Source: an uncultured Candidatus Melainabacteria bacterium (GTDB lineage: Bacteria; Cyanobacteriota; Vampirovibrionia; Gastranaerophilales; Gastranaerophilaceae). Taken from it: a DNA stretch of 64,000 nt. The position numbers and the translations under genes are program-made. The first letter of the stretch is position 1; each line of letters starts with the position of its first letter. Location: assembly GCA_934675685.1 (NCBI GenBank), contig CAKURL010000002.1, positions 1 to 64,000 on the forward strand, in the 5' to 3' direction. Of this stretch, positions 47,600 to 53,726 are shown piece after piece. Below the pieces are notes generated by a model. It ran no database searches. It was not told the origin of the DNA and saw only the letters and a list, made by a program, of their open reading frames with translations.

Positions 47600-48547
47600 A
47601 TGAAACTCGCAATAATTATTCCTGCTTTTAACGAGGAGCTAGCCATAAGAAACACTATGGAGACTATCAACAGTTTGATTGAAAAATATGTTAGAGAAAA
47701 TATTATTTCTTCTGATAGCTATTTTTTGATTGTGAATGATGGCTCTAAAGATAAAACTTGGGAAGTTATTCAAGAAACAAAAAAATCCATGCCTCGCTTA
47801 AAAGCGATTAAATTTTCAAAAAACTTTGGAAACCAAAGCGCAATCGTAGCCGGTTATCAATATGTTCAAAAAGCAGGCTGCGACGCTGCTGTCACAATTG
47901 ACGCTGACCTTCAGCAAGACGAAGAAAAAATAAAAGATTTTGTTCAAGCATATAAAGAAGGCTATGACATTGTGTGCGGAATTAGGCAAGGGTATCATAA
48001 TAAATATAGCCTAAAGAGTATTACTTCATCTTTATTTTATAAGCTTATCAATTTTTTAGGAGTGAAGCTTGTTCCAAACCACTCTGAATATCGCTTAATA
48101 AGCAAAAAAGGGCTTGATATCTTGGCTCAGTACCATGAAACAAACATCTTTGTTCGAGGAATGATTTCAGATATCGGCTTAAAAACAAAAAATATTGAAT
48201 ATTCAATCAAAAAAAGAGCTCTAGGCGAATCTAAATTTAACTTTGTCTCTTTAACAAGAATGGCGATAGGGGGAATTATCTCTTTTTCGGCAAGGCCTTT
48301 GAGATTTGTGTTTTTTGCCGGAGTTTTTGTTGCTTTTGTGAGCTCTTTATTGGCATTTTTAATGTTAATTCAAATACTTTTTAAAGCAGACATTTTGTCT
48401 CCTTCGATTGCTCCTTATGAAGTTTGGGAAACGTTTATAGCTGCTGTTCAAATCCTTTGCATTGGTATCATTGGAGAATACATTGGGCAGATTTTGCTTG
48501 AAGTCAAAGGCCGCCCCAGATACATTATTGAAGACGAAATTAAATAA
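47600..48547 (+). CDS. Family 2 glycosyltransferase, polyprenyl-phosphate type
   Basis: A 315-residue enzyme of the DPM1/GtrB/ArnC class, which loads a sugar on a polyprenyl phosphate at the inner membrane. GT-A motifs are LAIIIPAFNEELAIRNTM, LIVNDGSKDKTWEVI, FSKNFGNQSAIVAGY, TIDADLQQDEEKI (metal-binding DAD) and DIGLKTKNIEYSI. Two C-terminal helices follow (~230-258 and ~272-297). AAGGAGAA precedes the ATG. The GT39 transferase encoded convergently could use its lipid-linked sugar. Confidence 0.93.
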   Translation: MKLAIIIPAFNEELAIRNTMETINSLIEKYVRENIISSDSYFLIVNDGSKDKTWEVIQETKKSMPRLKAIKFSKNFGNQSAIVAGYQYVQKAGCDAAVTIDADLQQDEEKIKDFVQAYKEGYDIVCGIRQGYHNKYSLKSITSSLFYKLINFLGVKLVPNHSEYRLISKKGLDILAQYHETNIFVRGMISDIGLKTKNIEYSIKKRALGESKFNFVSLTRMAIGGIISFSARPLRFVFFAGVFVAFVSSLLAFLMLIQILFKADILSPSIAPYEVWETFIAAVQILCIGIIGEYIGQILLEVKGRPRYIIEDEIK

Positions 48548-48561
48548 TTTTTAATTTAAAA

Positions 48562-50238
48562 TTATTTGTGGATTAAGATAAATTTCCTTCCTTCTTGAAG
48601 GATTTTGTAGTTTTCTTTGATTTCACCCAGATTTTTGTTTCTTGTGATAATGATATTGTTTTCATCTTTTAAGATGTCTTTTATTTCTTCGTTTGAAATG
48701 TTGAATTTTACGTTTCTTTGGGCATAATAATTCAAGCTATATTTTAGCCCCGTTTCATAAGTATAAATATTATAATCTTTTTCTTTTATTATTTTTGAAA
48801 ATTCCATCAAATCTTTTTGCCCGAAGCGGTAGTCCATTTTCAAAAATTTATGAAAACAAAAACCGCTCAAAAGCGCGATGAGCAAAGGATATGATAAAAA
48901 TAAAATCAACCTTTTTTCTTTTTTTATAGCGGTTAAGCTAACTATAGAACAAACTATCGCAATTATTGCTGTTGGATTTTGAACAAAAATCAAGTCGCCT
49001 TTTAGAGGTTCTTTTAAAAATTGAAACACAATAGGGGCAACAATCGCGCCCAAAAGCAAAACCGAGCTAAAAACCAAACAAGAAATTTCAAGCGGTTTTT
49101 TGTGGTCTTTGTTTGTTATGTAATTTGCCCAATATGAGCCTAAAACCAAAGCTAAAAATGGATAAATTGGTAAAATATATGTTACAAGTTTTGTTTTTGA
49201 AGATGTGAAAAATAAGAAAATCACAATCATAAAGATGATAGAAAGCGAAATAAGTTTGTTTTCGTTTGTTAAATTTTCATATTTTTCAAATTTAAAGCTT
49301 TTTAAATCTTTGAAATTTTTTAGCTTTCCAATTTTTTCTATAATAAGCGCAAAGAAGCTATGCGTATATGGAACCATGCCCCAAAGCAAGACCACAAAAT
49401 AAAACCAAAAAGGCTCGTCCCTGTGGATTATTTCGCCCCCTAAAAAGCGCGCTATATGGTGCTTTATAATATATTCATTAAAAAACAAAGGGTCGTGGAT
49501 ATGGAACATTATAATGTGCCAAGGTAAAACTACGACAAAAAATATAAAAAGCCCCACTAAAAGGTATTTTGGCTTAAAATATTCTTTTAGTTTTTTTGTG
49601 TAAAGCCCCGCAAAAAATGCGCAAGCAAAAGGCAAAAATAGCCCTGGGATTCCTTTTGCAAGAGTCGCTAATGCACAAAACAAATAAAAGCCCCACCAAA
49701 AATATTTTTTATTTTTTTCTTTCGAAAATAAAGTTGCAACAAAGCAAAAAATAGAAGCAAAAACGCAATTAGCGAGCAAAATATCCAAAATTGCAATCTT
49801 AGAAAGCATTAAATATTCTACTTCAGTAGCCAGTATTATGCTCGTTGTAAAAGCAAAAACTTTGTTTTTTGTTGCTTTTAAAATTCCAAAACACAAAGCA
49901 AATATTGAAATTATCGTTTCCAAGACCCCTGGAATTCTCGCTGTAAATTCATTGATTTTTTGAAAAATAAAGAAAGAAATGTTTTCAAGCCAAAAATAAA
50001 GAGGTGGCTTTTCGAAGAAATATTCTCCATTTAAATATAATGTCAAAAAGTCTTTTGTCTGGTGCATTACTTTTGACATGTCGACATATCTTGTCTCGTC
50101 TAGGTCTAAAAGTTCGTAATTTCCAAGGTTTAAGAAAAATAAAACATAAATGAATAATAAAATTCCAAAAATTCCAAACCCTTTTTTGTTGTTTTTTATA
50201 AAATTAATAACGCTATTCAATTTTTCCCCTAAGTCCAT
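48562..50238 (-). CDS. Family 39 membrane glycosyltransferase (ArnT/PMT-like)
   Basis: A 558-residue polytopic transferase with ~11-12 hydrophobic helices in the first 440 residues. The GT39 signature in the first periplasmic loop is ELLDLDETRYVDMSKVM (Asp-Glu), with FFEKPPLYFWLENISF after it. Later landmarks are LAKGIPGLFLP and EPFWFYFVVLLWGMVPY. Such enzymes move a sugar from polyprenyl phosphate to lipid A, protein or another glycan. The start could instead be the TTG at 50220, which has GGGGA at good spacing. Last gene of a dnaJ-queE-GT39 run. The convergent GT2 at 47600 is a plausible donor-maker. Confidence 0.88.
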   Translation of the reverse strand: MDLGEKLNSVINFIKNNKKGFGIFGILLFIYVLFFLNLGNYELLDLDETRYVDMSKVMHQTKDFLTLYLNGEYFFEKPPLYFWLENISFFIFQKINEFTARIPGVLETIISIFALCFGILKATKNKVFAFTTSIILATEVEYLMLSKIAILDILLANCVFASIFCFVATLFSKEKNKKYFWWGFYLFCALATLAKGIPGLFLPFACAFFAGLYTKKLKEYFKPKYLLVGLFIFFVVVLPWHIIMFHIHDPLFFNEYIIKHHIARFLGGEIIHRDEPFWFYFVVLLWGMVPYTHSFFALIIEKIGKLKNFKDLKSFKFEKYENLTNENKLISLSIIFMIVIFLFFTSSKTKLVTYILPIYPFLALVLGSYWANYITNKDHKKPLEISCLVFSSVLLLGAIVAPIVFQFLKEPLKGDLIFVQNPTAIIAIVCSIVSLTAIKKEKRLILFLSYPLLIALLSGFCFHKFLKMDYRFGQKDLMEFSKIIKEKDYNIYTYETGLKYSLNYYAQRNVKFNISNEEIKDILKDENNIIITRNKNLGEIKENYKILQEGRKFILIHK

Positions 50239-50255
50239 AATGATATAGGCTTATT

Positions 50256-50930
50256 TTACATCAAATTTAAAAATTTGTGCACTTGAGGGATTAATCTTGT
50301 GTTTTTGTGTAATTTATAAAATTTTTCAAAAATTTCTTCAAGCTTTAAACCTTTGTCCATGGGCATTTTAGGCTGTAATATTAAAAGAGAATTTTGAATA
50401 GAGCAAATTTTTGAAATTGTTTCAATTTCTTCATCTAAAATATTTTCTCCAAAAACAACTTTTATAAAAACCTCTTTTTTAGAAGCGATTTTCAAAAATT
50501 CTTCGTTTTCTTTGAATTTATTTTCTTCTTTTGTGGCACTTTCGATTTTAATATCCATCGCTACGATGTCCACTAAATCTATAATTTCTTCTAAATTCTT
50601 ATAAAGCGTGCCATTAGTTTCTAAATAAATCTTTTTCCCTAGTTTTTCTTTGTATTTTGTTAAAAATTCTTTTAAAAAATCAACTTCTAATAGTGGCTCG
50701 CCCCCTGTAAAGCTAATAGCTTCAAAATCTAGCTTTTCAAGAGCCAAAAACAAATCTTTTGTCGAAAAAAGCTTCGCGTTTTTAATTAAAAAATCGGTGT
50801 CACAGAATTCGCAATTCAAATTGCAGCGGCAAAAGCGCACAAAAGCCTGTTTTTGCCCGACATAAGGGCCTTCTCCTTGGATAGAAGAAAAAATTTCTCT
50901 GATGTATGTTTTTTTAATAGTTTCTGGCAT
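50256..50930 (-). CDS. queE: 7-carboxy-7-deazaguanine synthase (radical SAM)
   Basis: A 224-residue radical SAM enzyme in queuosine/7-deazaguanine synthesis. The N-terminal SSIQGEGPYVGQKQAFVRF and the cluster motif CRCNLNCEFCDTDF (Cys-x3-Cys-x2-Cys) are diagnostic for QueE; SFTGGEPLLE is the SAM-binding GGE. YLETNGTL follows. The start overlaps the end of the DnaJ gene by 17 bases, and the GT39 gene comes 17 bases later. queC, queD and queF are not in the window. Confidence 0.93.
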   Translation of the reverse strand: MPETIKKTYIREIFSSIQGEGPYVGQKQAFVRFCRCNLNCEFCDTDFLIKNAKLFSTKDLFLALEKLDFEAISFTGGEPLLEVDFLKEFLTKYKEKLGKKIYLETNGTLYKNLEEIIDLVDIVAMDIKIESATKEENKFKENEEFLKIASKKEVFIKVVFGENILDEEIETISKICSIQNSLLILQPKMPMDKGLKLEEIFEKFYKLHKNTRLIPQVHKFLNLM

Positions 50931-51828
50931 TTTTCTTTTTTAAATTGATTTCTTTTAATTTTTCATAAAGAAAATATTCTTCGTCTGAAATGTTCGATGG
51001 GATTTGGATTATGACTTTTACGATTTCGTCACCCTTTTTGTTTTGGCGTTTGTCAAAAACCCCAACATTCATTATCTTAAAGCTTTGGTTGCTTTTTGTC
51101 AAAGGCGGGATTTTTAAAGTCGTCTCTCCCCATAAAGTTGAAACTTTGATGTCTCCCCCTAAGACGGCAGTATAAGGGCTTATGAAGGTTTCAAAATAGA
51201 CAATGTCGTCTTTGATTTTTAAATTTTCGATTTCTTCGATGTTGACTATAATATATAAGTTTCCTCTTTCGCCCCCGTTTTTGCCCTCTTTTCCTTCGTT
51301 TTTTATTCTTAATTTTGCTTTGTTTTTGATTGAAGGCGGGATTTTGACTGTGATTTTTCTGTTTTTTGTGATTTCTCCTTTTCCTTTGCAATTTGGGCAA
51401 GAAAAAGAAGAAAATTTCCTCCCGTGGCAAGTCTCGCAAACCCTTGTTTGAGAAACATTTACTACCCTTTCGCAGCCCAAAATCGCCTCTTTTATGCTGA
51501 TTGTGACTTCAAGAGTTATGTCCTCTCCTTTTTTGGGGAAAAGAATTTCTTTGTTTTTTGTATCGTTTTTATGGCTGTTTTCAAACTTATTTTCAACCTT
51601 GTTTTCAAATTTATTTTTGTAGCCCGTCCTTAAGTCGTCATATTTTTTCCTTTTTTCGTCGTCGAGCAAAATTGAAGCTGCTCTATTTATTTCTTTAAAA
51701 AATTTTTCAGCTTCAAGGCTAGAATTGACGTCTGGGTGGTACATTCTCGCCAATTTGTGATATTGAGCTTTTATTTCTTGTTTGCTCGCGTTTTCTTTAA
51801 CGCTTAATATTTCATAATAACTTTGCAT
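50914..51828 (-). CDS. DnaJ-like cochaperone with a reduced zinc domain
   Basis: A 304-residue J-domain protein. Residues 1-65 are the J domain (YYEILSVKENASKQEIKAQ, HPD in MYHPDVN). In place of the Gly/Phe linker is an Asn/Lys/Phe-rich stretch (KNKFENKVENKFENSHKN). The zinc region keeps only two CxxC units (VCETCHGRKF and SCPNCKGKGEI) instead of four, so it can form just one zinc site. The C-terminal substrate-binding domains follow (ITVKIPPSIKNKAKLRIKNE, LGGDIKVSTLWGETTLKIPP). It is probably a DnaJ paralogue and not the main DnaJ; no dnaK or grpE is near. Confidence 0.9.
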   Translation of the reverse strand: MQSYYEILSVKENASKQEIKAQYHKLARMYHPDVNSSLEAEKFFKEINRAASILLDDEKRKKYDDLRTGYKNKFENKVENKFENSHKNDTKNKEILFPKKGEDITLEVTISIKEAILGCERVVNVSQTRVCETCHGRKFSSFSCPNCKGKGEITKNRKITVKIPPSIKNKAKLRIKNEGKEGKNGGERGNLYIIVNIEEIENLKIKDDIVYFETFISPYTAVLGGDIKVSTLWGETTLKIPPLTKSNQSFKIMNVGVFDKRQNKKGDEIVKVIIQIPSNISDEEYFLYEKLKEINLKKKNARNY

Positions 51829-51844
51829 ATTTTTAAATTATTTA

Positions 51845-51873
51845 ATGACAAATTTAGTAAAATCAAATATAAT
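51845..51873 (+). promoter_or_regulatory. Likely promoter of the membrane-protein pair
   Basis: ATGACA (51845-51850) and TATAAT (51868-51873) are spaced by 17 bases. The -10 is perfect and the -35 differs at one base. It lies 52 bases before the ATG at 51925. Confidence 0.65.
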
Positions 51874-51924
51874 ATTTTATGTTGCTAATAAATTTTTTTA
51901 ATCCGCCAGAGCGTCAGAAGTAAA

Positions 51925-52725
51925 ATGCAATTAAATCAGTCAATTGGAAATAAATTTAATAAAATTGTTGATAAAATTATCACAAGGCTTGGTGAATCTA
52001 ATGATTCTGAAATCACTACGGCGATTTTGGCTGCTTTTAAATTGTTCTTTATCCCAATAGCCACAATGTCGGATAAAAAATCAACTAACGAGCAAAAAAA
52101 ATACACTCTAAAAAGAGATATGCTCACTGAATCCATTGCACTCACGGGATACATAGGAATTACTGCGCAAGCAAAAAAGCTTTTTTCTGGCCCAATTGCT
52201 TCAAAATATTATAAACAAAAAGCAACTGAGCTTTTGAAAAACGGTTCTTTGAAAGAAAATTCAGATGAATTTAAAATTTTAAATTCAGTAAACCCAAAAG
52301 AGCTTGCTTTAAATGCTTTATCTTCCGATAAATTAACTGAAGCTCAAAAAGAAAATATGGAAAATTTAAAAGCAACTGTCTTAAATTTAAATGCAACTTT
52401 AAAAGATAAAGCTTCCTCTTTACCCGCTTTGCAAGAGCCTAAAGAACTTTATTTGAACACTAAAAAATCAATTTCCCATGTTTGCGTTTGCACTTTGGCG
52501 CTCACAGTTATCCCTTTTGTCACAAATAAAATCTTAGAAGCTATCGCAAACAAATCCGAAAAGCCAAAGCTTGACATAAAAGAACCCAAAGCAAATAAAA
52601 TTTATTTTGAAAAAAAGCAGTTTAACAACGATAAAGCAACAGAGCTTGCTTTTGGCTCGGTTCCGGATATGGCAAAATATATGTCAATGACTAGAGTTGG
52701 AGGCTATAATGAGCTTCGTTGTTAA
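51925..52725 (+). CDS. Unknown membrane-associated protein, pair member 1
   Basis: A 266-residue protein I cannot name. Hydrophobic stretches lie at ~33-48 (ILAAFKLFFIPIATM), ~75-88 (ESIALTGYIGITAQA) and ~185-203 (HVCVCTLALTVIPFVTN), with a Lys/Glu-rich soluble part between. The pattern 'TNEQKKYTLKRDMLTESIALTGYIG' (residues 57 on) is mirrored in the next gene as 'TKEERQYSATKEFLYQSLSMASYFG', so the two are diverged paralogues. It overlaps the next start by 17 bases. Confidence 0.62.
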   Translation: MQLNQSIGNKFNKIVDKIITRLGESNDSEITTAILAAFKLFFIPIATMSDKKSTNEQKKYTLKRDMLTESIALTGYIGITAQAKKLFSGPIASKYYKQKATELLKNGSLKENSDEFKILNSVNPKELALNALSSDKLTEAQKENMENLKATVLNLNATLKDKASSLPALQEPKELYLNTKKSISHVCVCTLALTVIPFVTNKILEAIANKSEKPKLDIKEPKANKIYFEKKQFNNDKATELAFGSVPDMAKYMSMTRVGGYNELRC

Positions 52726-53269
52726 TTTTTTGACTAGTCCAAAGACCGCTAATTTTGTCCAAAATTCCGCTTGCCAAGTCCTCTCGGAAGGCAGCTTAAA
52801 AGCAGCAGGAAGGCCTGTTTTCACTCTTATGGACGACACGGCCACAAAAGAAGAAAGACAATATAGCGCGACAAAAGAATTTTTATACCAATCTTTGTCT
52901 ATGGCTTCTTATTTTGGGCTCATTTTCCCTGTGAAAAACAACACTCATAAGCTTTTAGGAAAATTTCCACAACTCACGAAATACAACAGCGAAAACAAAG
53001 CAAACTTAGCTTCAAAAGAGCAAATCGATAGCGTTTTGAAAGCGAAAAATAACGACGAATTTAAAACAGCGCTTTCAAAAATAACAGATAAAGAATTCTT
53101 AAAAAAAGTGAATGGCGCACAAGAGCTCATGTCGATTTTGGCTTCCGGTGTGATTTTGGCGATTGTTGCGCCCCAAATTGTAAACAAAATTATCCACCCG
53201 ATTTTGAATTTGGTGACGCAAAAAGTAAACGATAAAGATAAAAATTCAAAATTAGACAAAAATGTGTAA
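52709..53269 (+). CDS. Unknown membrane-associated protein, pair member 2
   Basis: A 186-residue paralogue of its upstream neighbour. The start is set at the ATG at 52709 (MSFVVNFLTSPK), with GGAGG 5 bases upstream; a TTG at 52697 has no site. It shares an N-terminal short helix, an acidic/basic motif TKEERQYSATKEFLYQ before a hydrophobic helix (SLSMASYFGLIFPV), a charged middle part, and a C-terminal helix (LMSILASGVILAIVAPQIV). The protein at 18170 shows a similar plan. Function unknown. tRNA-Arg follows 6 bases after the stop. Confidence 0.62.
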   Translation: MSFVVNFLTSPKTANFVQNSACQVLSEGSLKAAGRPVFTLMDDTATKEERQYSATKEFLYQSLSMASYFGLIFPVKNNTHKLLGKFPQLTKYNSENKANLASKEQIDSVLKAKNNDEFKTALSKITDKEFLKKVNGAQELMSILASGVILAIVAPQIVNKIIHPILNLVTQKVNDKDKNSKLDKNV

Positions 53270-53275
53270 ATTTTT

Positions 53276-53349
53276 GTGCCTATAGCTTAATCGAATAAAG
53301 CATTGGTCTCCGAAGCCAAAGACTGTGGGTTTGAATCCCATTAGGCACA
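53276..53349 (+). tRNA. tRNA-Arg (anticodon CCG)
   Basis: The 74 bases fold as a complete cloverleaf. The acceptor stem pairs GTGCCTA (53276-53282) with TAGGCAC (53342-53348), and A53349 is the discriminator. The D arm is GCTT/AAGC with a 9-base loop. The anticodon stem TTGGT/GCCAA holds the loop CTCCGAA, so the anticodon is CCG (53310-53312), reading CGG arginine codons. The T arm is GTGGG/CCCAT with loop TTTGAAT. No CCA is encoded. Confidence 0.93.
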
Positions 53350-53354
53350 TTTAA

Positions 53355-53651
53355 TTAATTTTCAATCAAGCTAAAACCTTCGGGAAGATTTTTTTCCATT
53401 TCTTCTACAAATTTGCTCGCCTTCATGCCAAGCGCTTGTGAAAGCTTAAAAATAGTCGTGATTTGAGGGTCTTTTTTGCCTCTCGATAAAAGATTTAATA
53501 GAGAAGTCGAAAATCCATATTCCATAGCCAAAATGTAGTTGCTTTTGTTGTTTTTGTGTTTATTTAAGACAATAGCTAAAGCCTTTGCTACGAGCTCTTT
53601 TTGGCTTGTTTCTGTCTCTTTTTTGGATATTTTTTTAAATTTTTCTTGCAT
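53355..53651 (-). CDS. XRE-family helix-turn-helix regulator
   Basis: A 98-residue DNA-binding protein. Residues ~38-88 form a lambda-repressor-type helix-turn-helix: NYILAMEYGFSTSLLNLLSR, then KKDPQITTIFKLSQALGMKA with the conserved 'pqittifklsqaLgm' helix. The N-terminus is Lys-rich. No sensor or peptidase domain is present. It is transcribed away from the giant prepilin gene, and a perfect palindrome lies in the 75-base gap between them, a fitting operator for a dimer of this protein (inference). Confidence 0.85.
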   Translation of the reverse strand: MQEKFKKISKKETETSQKELVAKALAIVLNKHKNNKSNYILAMEYGFSTSLLNLLSRGKKDPQITTIFKLSQALGMKASKFVEEMEKNLPEGFSLIEN

Positions 53652-53676
53652 TTTTATAATAATAAATGTAATATGT

Positions 53677-53704
53677 TTCTATCACGTTCACGAACGTGAT
53701 AGAA
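53677..53704. promoter_or_regulatory. Perfect palindrome in the divergent XRE/prepilin gap
   Basis: TTCTATCACGTTC (53677-53689) and GAACGTGATAGAA (53692-53704) are exact inverted repeats around AC. An outer imperfect pair, AATATGTTTC before and GGAACATATT after, extends the symmetry. It occupies the centre of the 75-base region between the divergent genes. No T run follows, so an operator is more likely than a terminator. Confidence 0.8.
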
Positions 53705-53726
53705 CAAAATAACAGGAACATATTTT

